A DNA stretch of 64,000 nucleotides, from contig NMRB01000334.1 in assembly GCA_002633025.1 (NCBI GenBank), forward strand, positions 282,887-346,886, written 5' to 3'. A program made the position numbers and the translations under genes. Below are positions 1 to 12,400 of this stretch, in pieces. Below the pieces are notes generated by a model. That model had not been told where the DNA came from. It did not search any database and saw nothing but the letters and a program-made list of their open reading frames with translations. Each line of letters begins with the position of its first letter. Positions within the stretch are counted from its first letter, which is position 1. Source of the stretch: Notospermus geniculatus (lineage: Eukaryota; Nemertea; Pilidiophora; Heteronemertea; Lineidae).

Positions 1-270
1 ACGATTTAGGAACGATCGCCCTTCGACTTGTTGTTCTAATACAACGCTTTGCTCGGTCTTAATTGTCACATCCCATAATCCTATATTCGGAATGCCCTCC
101 TTCCGGACCGTGACGGGACACCGGACGACTCAACTGACGATTATCAGTTCTTTTTTCACAGATAAGTGCCAGACTCGCAAACCTAACTCCGTATGCACTT
201 ACGAAATTCTCGCAATAGTGCATAATGTGAACATCGATGATGAAAAGTCATGTCATCCGTTCTCTTACAG

Positions 271-714
271 ATTGGCAAGTGCTAAACGTAATAGCCGACC
301 TTTTTATTGCTGGAACAGAAACATCATCAACCACTGTCCACTGGGGCTTGTTATACATGATAAACTTCCCAGAGATACAGGAGAAAATACACCAGGAAAT
401 CGACAGCGTGATTGGGCGCGATAGGGAACCCACCATGATGGATAAGCGCCACCTACCCTACACCGAAGCGGCCATCTTGGAGGTCCATCGCGTAGGAAGT
501 GTTGGTGCTCTCGGTGTGCCTCATGCAAACAACAGGGAAGATGTCCAGTTTCGTGGATACACCATCCCGAAAGGATCCTTTATTATGCCGAATGTCTGGG
601 CTGTCCATAGAGACCCAACCTTGTGGAAATATCCAGAAGGCTTCCATCCTGAGAATTTTCTGAATGAAAAGGGCGAGGTCGACGTGCCGAAGGCGTGGAT
701 CCCGTTCGTGATCG
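271..714 (+). CDS. Cytochrome P450 (CYP2-like), penultimate exon
   Basis: This exon encodes the I-helix to pre-haem part of a microsomal P450 mono-oxygenase. In order it shows the oxygen-binding I-helix motif AGTETSSTT, the K-helix ExxR as EVHR, the family-2 stretch RGYTIPKGSFIMPNVW, a PERF-like PEGFHPENF, and ends in PFVIG just before the haem loop. A pyrimidine-rich acceptor (tctcttacag) precedes position 271 and a consensus donor GTGAGT begins at 715, leaving a split Gly codon (phase 1). The match to vertebrate CYP2 order is close. The upstream two thirds of the protein lie outside the window. In many CYP2 genes this stretch is cut by more introns, so the single exon is a lineage feature or reflects intron loss. 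The substrate cannot be told from sequence. Confidence 0.9.
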
Positions 715-1028
715 GTGAGTCTATTTTTCTATCATTTGAGCACCTGGATAATGCTTTTATCAGGATTATGAAATTGTCTCGACTATCCAGGTGTGTGACA
801 GCTATCAAGCCACCCTGGAATCAAAGTCCGGTCTTATTGTTCAGCGAGGGATTAGAATACTTTATGGCTATAGAGACCATGACCACTCGAATATAGCCAT
901 ACAATAGCGGGCTATTGTTTGGTGGACTTGCATTCCCCCGGGTGCATTCCTAGGACGTTGGTTCCTGTCACACCTGCATGAAGTGGTTACTGCATTGGGC
1001 GCGGTGATGGACAAGCGAGGCACCAATA

Positions 1029-1409
1029 GTAGCCGTGGTTACACTACATAAAATCCCCGGGTTTTTTGCGGTCACACCTATGAATTGCCGGGCTTCAAGA
1101 AGCCCGTGTCTGAAAAACACGGGTTTCTGGAACACGGCAATCTCGCCGTGCTTTTCGAAATCCTCGTGTCTCATTAGTTCTTTAGCACGGCTACAGATGG
1201 CGCAGCCATTAAGTGACGTCGTTTTCGCGCCTCCAAAAATGTGGGCCAATAGAGAAATGACTGAAGAGTCAGTGCATGCAGCGCAAACTGTCGCCGGGCG
1301 ACTTAACTACAATGTAGTGGTGTGACCTCTCGCCGGGCTTTTCGCACACACGGGTTTGACACGGGTCTGGAAAAACACGGGTATTTTTATGTAGTGTAAC
1401 CACGGCTAA
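1029..1409. mobile_element. MITE in the P450 intron
   Basis: About 24 bases beginning tagccgtggttacactac near 1030 recur as the reverse complement near 1384-1408. The inside contains several cacggg/cccgtg inverted blocks. No transposase is present. It lies wholly in the intron, so it should not affect the P450 protein. Confidence 0.7.
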
Positions 1410-1619
1410 TAATTCAGTTTGAATGATGTGTAACTGTACGTACATCTACATGTATGTCAATTTCATCAACCACATCGTGTGCGCTAGCTTGTGGCTGCCC
1501 TTTGGTTGCTACAGAAAGGTTTCTGAATCATAGGCTGGGGTAATAATGTGTGAAGCGCTTAGAGAGCGTAATACGCTATGAAGCGCTATATCAGAACTCA
1601 CCATTACCATTAATTTCAG

Positions 1620-1801
1620 GTCGCAGACAATGTCCTGGAGAGAGTCTTGCCAAAATGGAGGTTTTCCTCGTGATGACGTCACTACTACAGAAGTTCCATT
1701 TCTCCGTACCAGAAGGCGCATCGAAACCTGACCTTGAAGGAGTTCTTGGCTTGAGTTTTTCCCCCAAACCTTTCGAACTTTGTGTCAGTGTGCGGAGCTA
1801 G
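1620..1801 (+). CDS. Cytochrome P450 (CYP2-like), last exon with haem-binding Cys
   Basis: The acceptor taatttcag ends at 1619. Joining to the previous exon restores FVIGRRQCPGE, the P450 signature FxxGRRxCxGE with the haem-thiolate cysteine. The exon continues through the L-helix (SLAKMEVFLVMTSLLQKFHF) to a TAG stop at 1799-1801, the usual C-terminal length for family 2. The reading frame is intact. The 905-base intron before it carries an inverted-repeat element. The gene is transcribed towards the CCP-Link gene, which comes from the other strand, so the two are convergent. Confidence 0.92.
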
Positions 1802-1986
1802 AGGTCCCTCAGCCTCCGTCTGATCGTGAAATCAAAACAGCACAGAATAACTTCACATCGGGTTGAGATTTATTATTCAACCAAACGATTTTGTCGTGCA
1901 AAGCTTTCAAATTCTGCATCTCATTTTCAATTTTCTAAAGTCTAAAGTGCAAAATTTAGGGCCGAGCGCCGAGAGAGTGACCTTAA

Positions 1987-2109
1987 TACTTTTTGTGAGT
2001 TCTTAATAAGAGAGGTGTAAATTCGAATACTTTTTGTGAGTTCTTAATAAGAGAGGTGTAAATTCGAATACTTTTTGTGAGTTCTTAATCAGAGAGGTGT
2101 AAATTCGAA
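1987..2109. repeat. 41-bp tandem repeat, three copies
   Basis: Three head-to-tail copies of a 41-base unit start at 1987, 2028 and 2069; the third differs at one base (ataaga versus atcaga). It sits just downstream of the P450 stop codon and may lie in its 3' UTR or the intergenic gap. Confidence 0.95.
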
Positions 2110-2514
2110 AATGGAAGAGTTCCATAGGGACAATGGGGTGATGGGGGTTTTCTATATACAACAGTCGTAGTACATGTATTTTAGTGAAAATACGCAGCGA
2201 TCTCGTAGTTAGAAGTACTCAGTAGGTAGGCCCATACGTTTACCGGTACTTAAAAAAAGATATCTTGTTCTGTTCATGCTCCCTTCGCTCCGGTTTGGTT
2301 GAAATGTTGCTAACGACCTGAAAGAAAAGGGTATCATGCTGTTCATACATTTTTAAGTAGCGTAACCCTTGTTGATATGCGTTTAGGTGACGTCAAGTGA
2401 AATTGGCGCTTGTGGTGAACCAGCCAGTCTCACGCATGGCCAAATTTCTTTTTTTTTCTTCTTATAAACCTGATGATCGAATAACATGATAAACTGTGAG
2501 GGCATACGAGGGAA

Positions 2515-2776
2515 CACTGAAAAACTCTGCTTCGTCAAAATGACGAACTTAGGTTCGTTTTCCATTTATCACCAAACTGAGTATCTAATTCGTCGAAACG
2601 ACAAATCCACGTTTCGTCATTTGGACCAATTTTATTAGAGATTGTTTGAGATACAACAAGCGTTCGTCAAAATGACGACCGTCGTAGATTTGTCATAACA
2701 AATTAGTTACTCAGTTTGGTGATAAATGGAAAACGAACCTAAGTTCGTCATTTTGACGAAGTAGAGTTTTTCAGTG
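2515..2776. mobile_element. MITE with long terminal inverted repeats
   Basis: The left end cactgaaaaactctgcttcg and its reverse complement at 2757-2776 frame a 262-base element whose arms match over about 70 bases (tcgtcaaaatgacgaac and its complement). It could fold into a nearly complete hairpin. No coding capacity. Confidence 0.8.
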
Positions 2777-3130
2777 AAACGCATCTTGTCCAAACAAGGC
2801 TATCGACTCCGTATGAACTCCGTCTTTAGCCTTGTCCGAATCGTGTCATCTTTTCCGTTAATGCATAAATTATTAATGAACCTAACCCCTACTTGACCCC
2901 ACCCCGAGCAATCAGAACTTGCGAAACAAATCACCGTTGGACACTTTCTTTGCTCTTCACGCTCGAATTTGTAACACGGATTTTGATTGGCGCGTCGATT
3001 TTCCTTCGTGCCCCGATGATTGACTGAGGCTGTCACCACCTCAGAAACGGGAAATGTGGTGGATTCGAACCAGGCTAGATGACCGTCAGGACAGATAGAC
3101 TGGTGAGAACCAGATGGTGAAACGATGAAT

Positions 3131-3136
3131 TTTATT
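3131..3136 (-). terminator. Polyadenylation signal overlapping the stop codon
   Basis: On the minus strand the sequence CAATAAAAT contains both the in-frame TAA stop of the CCP-Link gene and the hexamer AATAAA. If used, the 3' UTR would be only a few tens of bases. Confidence 0.6.
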
Positions 3137-3439
3137 GGCTACGCTTACCTCTCTTGATGCAATAGACATGCAATGCCTTACTCGTTTTACATGAATAGAG
3201 TCCAGCTTTCTTGTATTTACCACATCCACCTCGAGGTTTGTTCAGCGGGTATCTTCCAACAAGGCCGCTTTTGTCCTTGACAAATCCACATCTACAGAAA
3301 TCGTAACCCTTCTTATGAGCAGCCTTCAGTTCGTCCACGGAAGCCACGTCATCGTAACCGCATTTCGTGCACACATCGACTGCGTGCAACTTTGGATTGT
3401 TGAAGCTTGCTCCAACGGGCCCACATTTGAAAATATTCT
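3132..3439 (-). CDS. CCP-Link gene: last exon, Link domain 3 (eight cysteines)
   Basis: Acceptor attctacag, then ENIFKCGPVG, DVCTKCGYDDVASVDELKAA, GYDFCRCGFV, VGRYPLNKPRGGCG, LHVYCIKRGKRSQ and a TAA stop at 3134-3132. This is a Link domain with four extra cysteines. The stop codon overlaps an AATAAA signal. A donor-like G|GTAAGC lies at 3149/3148, the position where the other Link exons are spliced, so the read-through end may have arisen by loss of a further exon. Confidence 0.85.
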
Positions 3440-6400
3440 CTGTAGAATAGCAATTAAATTAAAACTTTGGATGATGGAAAGTTTATCTGATTTCCAATTT
3501 TATTTGCTTTCAGTCTGCAGGTCAGTATTTGGACCAAAACTTGGTCTCAACAACCGCGGCACTACCAAACTCCGCGGTTTCGAACTGCTCCCAGTACATG
3601 TACAGTACATGTACATGTATATCCCGTTCTCCAAAATTGCTTCAGTTCACGCGATTCTCATAAGATGATCAACAGGCGTCACTGCCGCATGTTAGAATTG
3701 GCGCCCAACTATCTGGCCAATCAGTGATCCGATGATCATTGCGACCTGTGCCGCATGTAGGGTGTTTCAGCCAACCAATAAGTTCTTACGGTGGCGGCGG
3801 CTCAGTGTCAGTAGTGACTTTAGATTGCTCAGGCGTCATCAGCGCCGCCTGATGGTAGTCACTACACTCTTAAAAAATTCTCGTCGTACTGACAAGCTGG
3901 AACTCGTTCTCAGAATATGCTTAAATTGACCTGCAGGGTCTATCTTGTCAATTGACAAGTTTTTAACTTGTCATCCTCGGAAAAGAGACATCTTATCATT
4001 GAAACAAGTACATCTCGTCATTCAGGCTACACAAAAATTAAAAATTATGCGCCAAGAGACCGTTATGCGGTAGTTACAAGTACTAATAACAGGTACATAT
4101 GAAAGAAAAGGGCCTACGGCGGAATTCGAACCTACGACCTATGAAATGTATAAACTACTAGACATAACCCCTAAACCCTCGTGGCTATTGAGGCAACGAT
4201 GGTGACAGCATGCTTAGAGTTCAAGAAATTGAGCGATAAATGTGAGGGAAGCGCATGCGCAATAATGTCCTGCCACCTGCAACTTGTCGCCATAACTAGA
4301 GACCTTGTCAACTGGATAAACTGAACTCGTCACAGAGGTGTGCGACTCGCCATGACAAGTAAATTGTGTCATGAATGACGTAATTCGTCAGGCTGACTAA
4401 AGCATCTCATCAATATTCGTAGACAAGTTGCGATGACAAGATTTTTTTAAGAGTGATACAGTGGCCACTTCATTAGTGGATTGTGTACATTTTGACATGG
4501 AATAAAACGCTGGGGTATCTGCAAAAGCAGGAGAATGAGGCAATCGGTTACTACGATACATACTGACTGAATTTTTGGGAGTGTATGCACTGAAGTTGAC
4601 CTCGCAGGTCAAAGACTTCCCTGACCAGGTCCCGTCCGCTTTGCACGTCATTGTTGTTTGCGATGGGGTTCCTTTCTTCCTGACGTAACTGCATCCTGTG
4701 TTACATCCAAATATGACNNNNNNNNGCGGCTCAGTGTCAGTAGTGACTTTAGATTGCTCAGGCGTCATCAGCGCCGCCTGATGGTAGTCACTACATGTTG
4801 GCTACTTCATTAGTGGATTGTGTACATTTTGACATGGAATAAAACGCTGGGGTATCTGCAAAAGCAGGAGAATGAGGCAATCGGTTACTACGATACATAC
4901 TGACTGAATTTTTGGGAGTGTATGCACCGAAGTTGAGCTCGCAGGTCAAAGACTTCCCTGACCAGGTCCCGTCCGCTTTGCACGTCATTGTTGTTTGCGA
5001 TGGGGTTCCTTTCTTCCTGACGTAACTGCATCCTGTGTTACATCCAAATATGACTTTTGACCCGACTGAGGTTCCAGATCCCGTCACGATCTTCACTGGT
5101 GAATATTTGGGGTTCGCGTTAAGCTTGCAGGTCGTGTCTGGGAGGAGAAAGTGACTGATAAACAGAAGAAAATCTTAAACCGTTCTTAAACACCGAAAAG
5201 AAGCTAAGGTTTTGGACCCAGTAACTAAAATAAACTGCATTTTCTGTTCTTTGCGTATTGATCCCTCATGACTGTCCAGCTGATCCGAACGAATCTGGTG
5301 CAGCCTTTTGCAGTCTTGCATTCGGGAAGGTACGTTCCAGCCAGTGAATAAATTGGGTGCATAATGCCAAAAAAGTACATGTAGGCGTAATTTGAGGTAT
5401 CGAATGGTGGCCGTAACGGTATAAGCCACTTCCCTTACAACAGGTGGGTGAACACCAAATGATTGGATACTAACCGCGGTTGTTCACACAGTAAACATTC
5501 CAGGTGGGCTTCCACGTGCAGACTCGTATTCCTGCAGGGTTTTTCAAACCCCCACAATTAGCTGCTGATTTGGTGATTGGGTACCTGCCGACGAGGAAGG
5601 GCATCCCGTCCCAAAGACGAACCCATCCACAGGTGCAGAAATCATAACCTTTTTTCCAGGCGAGTTCCATCTCTCTCAGAGTGGCAACATGCTCGTAGCC
5701 GCAGTATTTACATACATTTAGTGCTTCACTCATTGGTGTCGTGTAGCTTTGTCCATTTAACATGACTCGAAAGATGTCCTCTGAAAAATCAAACAATCAT
5801 TCTAGGCGCCTTTTGGAAAACCATTCGTATGTTTCGACTTCTAGAATGTCCACATCCATTCCCGAGATCGGAGATATCGTAAAAGTGAACAACTATATTA
5901 GTGAGGTTTTGCCAATCTGACGTAACACGAAGTACGAAATACGAAATTGGACTTCAATCGTCTTCATTTCCATGACGTAATGTATTTGAGGAGATGGATG
6001 GCGCCACAAATATCACCTGCTGCAAGAGCGTCTTTTAGCGTATGACGTTAGATCGATAGAGTTACGGTGTATATTATTACTTTAAAATTTATCTTTCGTT
6101 TCCATTTCGTATCTTCGTATTTCAAAATTCAAGATGCACCATAACTCGCCCGGTCTTACATGATATGCTAAAGACGCACTGGCATCAGGGACTTTTGTGG
6201 TAGCAACCATCCCCAGAAATATATATATAGGTCCTGGAAATGAAGTTGATTTTCCGAAGGCCTATTTCGTACTTCGTGTTTCGTTAGATTTGCGAACCTC
6301 ACTGTTGGCTGATGAGAACGTACTGGGACAGAGACACGGAATTCTTTTCGTGGTGATCGAATACGCTAGACCGAACACTGTCCTGCTGATTGAAAATACT

Positions 6401-9400
6401 AGGACAGACGCATGCAAGCAAATGCATAAAACCATCATGGCGCCCGCTGGTCTATATTTAGCTCGGGGAAGCCCCGTAGGCAAAATAGCAATTGTATCAC
6501 CGTTCACCGCCCGTTTGAGGCATTTAGCTTGCATGGGTTTTAGGCAGCAGTAAGCTGTTTGCCTTCTTTCATTCACCTGAGCTAAAGCCAACTTTGATCT
6601 CAAGCAAAACTCTATGTTTTCCTGAAATTTACTCATGATTACGAGATCATCATGATATGATATCATGATCATGCCCAAGTTGTGGGAGCCGCCATCTTTG
6701 GAGCTTGTAGAATGACGTCACTCTCGTCGGAATTCCGCCATGAGATCATTTGATTTCACCGGTCTTCGAATGCAAGCTGCCCAGAAGACCGGGTACCAGT
6801 CTACGAATACGCGTGCGTGGTGCTGTACAAGCAACTGCACCTGCTATCGGCAAAAGAAACGACACTCCTGTTATGTTATATCACGGTATCATAACACTTA
6901 CTGACGGCATTTTTTGGTGTCCTTTTTCCAAAATTCGTCACACATTCCAACGAACCAGACCAGGTGCCGTCGGCTCGGCAAGTTTTTGTCTCTGTTGAGG
7001 AACCCGTTTTGCCCGAATAACCACATCCGTCATTGCAAGCAAATGTTACCTTTGAACCCACAGTCATTCCAGTTCCCGTCGATATCTTCGTTGGTGCAAT
7101 TTTTCTGTCCTTGGTCAACTTGCATTTGACATCTGTGGCGAGACACATGCAGACGAAAAGGTATAAGCGGGTGTATATACGTATGAGCTTCGCTATCAGC
7201 CATCTTGCCAAAATGGGGTCATCACCATGGGAATCTCCCGCAGTGAGGGATGGGAGAACCAATCATCTGTCACATTGGAAGAAAATTGCCATGGTGATGA
7301 CCTAATTTTGGCAAAAAGATGGCTGCCAGCGAAACTCATCTATAGATTATACTTATCGTTGACGGACCGTTGTATAGAGGCAGGATATTTCTACTCTAAT
7401 AGAATCTTCTTCCGGGTTTTTGCGAATGGCAGTCAGTTTCGACCAGACGGCATTTTTCGGTCACTTCGGCAAGACTGCAATCCCTATTTCTTGCTGCATA
7501 AAGCAAGGTTCATTGGCACACGGATTTTGTCCGGTTCATGTCCGTAAAAAATCTATCAAATGGACTTCAGCGCTGTCGTATCCGGAAAACTCGGGGCAAA
7601 CGGATTGGAAACGGATCGATCCGTGCGCCAATGAACCTTGCTTAATGCCTGGCTTTCACTGACGCTACGAATGTCCCGAATCGCCCCGAATCTGAAAGTT
7701 GTCGGGTTCGCAGATAATTCTCAAACGATTCTTGCAGTTCCTAAATGATTCTTAGTTGATTCCTGAACATTCGTACTGTTTGCGTGAGTTTTTGTTTGTC
7801 AAAAACTTTCGTGGGAGCGTTCACGAATTCCACGACACAAATTCAACTACGAAATACAAATTCAAAGAATCATGTAAGAATTGTACGAATCAGGTACGAC
7901 TCACTTACGAATATTCGTGGCCGATTCGTGATAGATCCGTACTTGATTCATAAATACATTCGGGACATTCGTGCCTGTTTCGGGATGTTTTCGGCGTGGG
8001 TCCACAAATTTGAGGGAGACACGAATGGACAAGAATAGCCCAGAATGCAAAAGAATCCACTACGAGGCTGTTACGGACGATAAGAAAGGGTTGCGAAGTG
8101 TTTACGATCTCTACGAATTTGAAATTCGTGGAATTCGTGAACCGTCCCACGAAAGTTTTTGACAAGCAAAAACTTTCGTGGCGGCTCGACGAACTCACAC
8201 GAACTGTACGAATGTTTTAGGAATCAACCAAGAATCATTTAAGAACTGCAAGGAACGTTTGAGAATTATCTACGAATCGGACAACTTTCTGATTCGGGAC
8301 ATTCGTAGCGTCAGTGAAAGTGGGGCATCATGGGCCCACGCGGGAAACAGGCACGAATGTCTCGAATGTATTTACGAATCAAGTACGAGTATTCGTGAGT
8401 GATCGTGCCTTTTGTTCGTACAATTCTTACATGATTCTTTGAATTCGTACTTGTTTCTTAGCCCATTCTTGACATTCGGCATATTTTTCAACCCGATTGG
8501 CCACGAATTGGGACAATTTCAGATTCGTGGCGATTCGGGACATTCGTAGCGATAGTGAAAGCCAGGCATTAGGGAAGCTCTGTGGACTTCGCATATACGC
8601 CTATGCTATGACTGAAAACAAGAGACTTCTGTTGAGCAACGAACCTCGACTTCTGATGCAATAAACATTCAACTTTGTTTTCCCTTTACATTGATCTTGC
8701 CGGATTCCTTTTTGTTGCGTGCATCCGCCACATCCACATCTTGGTTTGTTGATGGGAAACCTCCCGACGAGCCAATCTCCATCCCATTTCCTCACCCAGC
8801 CACACGAGCAATAGTCGTAACCTTTCTGCCAAGCAAGTTCTAGTTCTCTTTCCGTGGCCACGTCCTCATATCCGCACGCCTTGCACAGTTTCGCCGCCTC
8901 TTCCTTCGTCGTTGCATCGTTAACTCCTTTTAGCTTTGTCAGGAAGATGTCCTCTGAAGGGAAGTGGAAAAATAATTACACATCGCACTTCATTTTCATT
9001 TAATTTTTCAGGTAGTCGTCTCTAATCAGACAACCAAAGAGAACGGGCGAGCAATTCCAAGTCTCCAAGACGATGGAGTGGATGGAAAGTGGTAGTCCTA
9101 CATCATGTTCACTGGATCATGCTCAAGTCATTTATCTGCACCTATAATCGGCCATCATTTTGTTTTCGGGACCACTAGACATAACTAAATACCGAAGGTC
9201 ACCTCCAAACCATTCCCTCAATCATCCATGATCGCAGGAGGCATTACAATAGGGAGGCTTAGAAGTCAAACGGTAAACGTAAACTTTTTACGACAACGTT
9301 ATTTTTCATACTACCAATTTTATACTGCATTTTCGGTACAAAAATAACGTTGTCGTTAACGTTAACGTTTATCGTTTGATTTCTAAACCTCCCAAATTTC

Positions 9401-12400
9401 TACTTACTGACGGCCCCTTTCGGTGTGTACTTTCCAAACTCATGGAGGCACCGCAGGTTGTCACTGCCGGACCAGGTACCGTCCTTCTGACAGGTTCTCT
9501 GCATATCCTCGGCCTTGTAGCCACATTCTGCACTACACTTGTACGTGACTCTATCACCAACTTTAGTTCCAGTGTGTGTCTTCTTGGCCCACTTGATATC
9601 TGGAGGCACTTTGCACTGTATTGCTAAAAAACGAACGTTACAGTCGTTACGTATTTATCTCAGATACTGCTCGTCCGTTTTGGTGAAATTGTCGCAGTAG
9701 TTTCAAACCTTTTCCCTTCCATCACACTCATCCTGAGAACATCAGGGGTTCTTAGCGCTCGGTCCTTCGTCACCTAAGAACCCCTGATGTTCTCAGGATG
9801 ATCACACTGGTTAGCATACCTTTGCAGACGATTGCAGATCCCGTCCACTGCCCCGCTTTACAAGTCCGGCTCTCACTTCCACTTTCTCTCTTGAATCCAT
9901 CTTTACATTCAAATTTGATAGTGGTTCCTGGGTCGAGTTTGTTGATATTCGAAGGTGTTTTGGCATTTTGAGGCACGCTCAACTGCTTGCATTTCCTCTC
10001 TGTCGATGATCAAAAACAGTGTGAAAGCATGATTCGCAGAGAGAAAAATTCTCGGTGTTGGATAAGAGTACGACTCTCTTGAAATATGGATAATTCTTTG
10101 GTATCATATTCAGCCGGCAAAGCTTGTGCAGTCATACCGTAGTAATTCTTGGCACCGCAAAGTTCACAGAAAAAAAAAATCAACTCGAGTGGAGACTCAA
10201 AGTCTCACTTTAGGGACAAAATGGTTCGAAATACTTTTTGACTCAAAATGAAACAGAAAATATTTCGGCCCGAGACAATGACACCTCGTTCCGAGAGAAA
10301 ATATTTCGGGTTGAGATACTGACAGTCTCGATCTGAGAGAAAATATTTTAGGCCCAGATGTCATTGTCTCGCGCCGAAATATTTTCTGTTTCGTTTTGAG
10401 TCAAAAAGTGTTTCGAACCATTTTGTCCCTAAAGTGAGACTCTGAGTCTCCACTCGAGTTGATTTTTTTTNACGGTAAACGTAAACTTTACGACAACGTT
10501 ATTTTTCATACTACCAATTTTATACTGCATTTTCGGTACAAAAATAACGTTGTCGTTAACGTTAACGTTTATCGTTTGATTTCTAAACCTCCCAAATTTC
10601 TACTTACTGATGGCCCCTTTCGGTGTGTACTTTCCAAACTCATGGAGGCACCGCAGGTTGTCACTGCCGGACCAGGTACCGTCCTTCTGACAGGTTCTCT
10701 TCATATCCTCGGCCTTGTAGCCACATTCTACACTACACTTGTACGTGACTCTATCACCGACTTTAGTTCCAGTGTATGTCTTCTTGGCCCACTTGATATC
10801 TGGAGGCACTTTGCACTGTATTGCTAAAAACGAACGTTACAGTCCGTCGTTACGTATTTATCTCAGATACTGCTCGTCCTTTTTGGTGAAATTGTCGCAG
10901 TAGTTTCAAACCTTTTCCCTTCCATCACACTCATCCTGAGAACACCAGGGGTTCTTAGCGCTCGCTCCTTCGTCACCGGTGACGAAGGAGCTCACCGGTG
11001 ACGAAGGAGCGAGCGCTAAGAACCCCTGATGTTCTCAGGATGATCACACTGGTTAGCATACCTTTGCAGACAATTGCAGATCCCGTCCACTGCCCCGCTT
11101 TACAAGTCCGGCTCTCACTTCCACTTTCTCTCTTGAATCCATCTTTACATTCAAATTTGATAGTGGTTCCTGGGTCGAGTTTGTTGATATTCGAAGGTGT
11201 TTTGGCATTTTGAGGCACGCTCAACTGCTTGCATTTCTTCAGAATCTCTATCGATGATCAAAAACAGTGTGAAAGCATGATTCGCAGAGGGAAAAATTCT
11301 CGGTGTTGGATAAGAGTACGACTCTCTAGAAATGTGGATAATTCTTTGGTATACATGTATTCAGCCGGCAAAGCTTGTGCAGTCATACCGTAGTAATTCT
11401 TGGCACCGCACAGTTTGGCAAAAGCATTCAATACTGACACTACTTATCAGAAACCTACTTTGACAAACAATAGCTGTCCCTGTCCATGTCCCCTTCGCAC
11501 ATTTTCGTCTGTCACTACCACTGACCTTCGTAAAACCATCCTTACATTGGAAAGCTATCGTCGTCCCGGCCACGGATGTTGCTATGTTCGATGGTTGCTT
11601 AGCATTTGCCGGAACGGTCAGGCGTATGCAGTCCTTTTCTACCAATGATAAATTCAATTACAATTATTGAAAAGCCTTCGCAGTGAATCCCATCTTCATA
11701 AAACAATCATAAAAGAAGAGAAAAGCAAAATTACCTTTGCAGACAATAGGGGACCCGGTCCATTGGCCAGCTTTGCATGTACGGCTGTCGTCTCCGTCCC
11801 TCTTCTTGTACCCGTCATTACACTCGAACTTGATCGTCGTACCGGCTGCTACCGATGCGATGTTCGTTGGTCTTTTGGCGTTGGCCGGGACAGAGAGATG
11901 GGAACATTGCGTGGCTGTAGAAAATAGATAAAAACGTTCATCGGTGATAGATAGATCAGTACTGCGAACAGTGACCGCTTTTTAGCTCACCTGTGAGCTA
12001 TAGTCGTCACGCAGTGTCCGTCGTCGTCGTCCGTTAGCAGGGCATGTTTCGTAATCGCTGGGCCAGATTGGCACCAAACTCGGTACATATGTGTCTTTAG
12101 GTCAGATGACACCAAATACCAAGTTTCGGTCCGGTCTGATTCCTGGCTTGGCCACCAGGGGGGATGAACCGAAAACCTTTAAAGTACAGTTTCGCCTTAA
12201 AGGGAGACATGCGATAAATATTGCCCGGCGGGCACAAGTTGTCTGAGTTGTAGCGCCGTCTGTTAATACACGGTGACACTACGCTATATCACAGGCCCCT
12301 GTAGAGCTATTAGTGAGCTTAGCACACGTATCTAACCGAAAAACACTAGTTTGTAAAAAACACACCCCGAGCTCACGAATTTATGAGCTCATGGTGTGTT

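Larger units (their letters stand above)
1802..3130. other. Gap between convergent P450 and CCP-Link genes
   Basis: I see no gene here. It holds the P450 3' UTR, the 41-bp tandem repeat and one MITE. A T-rich tract lies near 2450. Around 3058-3080 there is a box-B-like ggattcgaacc stretch that may be the edge of a tRNA-derived SINE. Confidence 0.6.

Noticed and set aside
92-424. 110-codon open frame at the left edge
   Set aside because: It overlaps the P450 exon in another frame, while the P450 frame has clear family motifs and splice sites.
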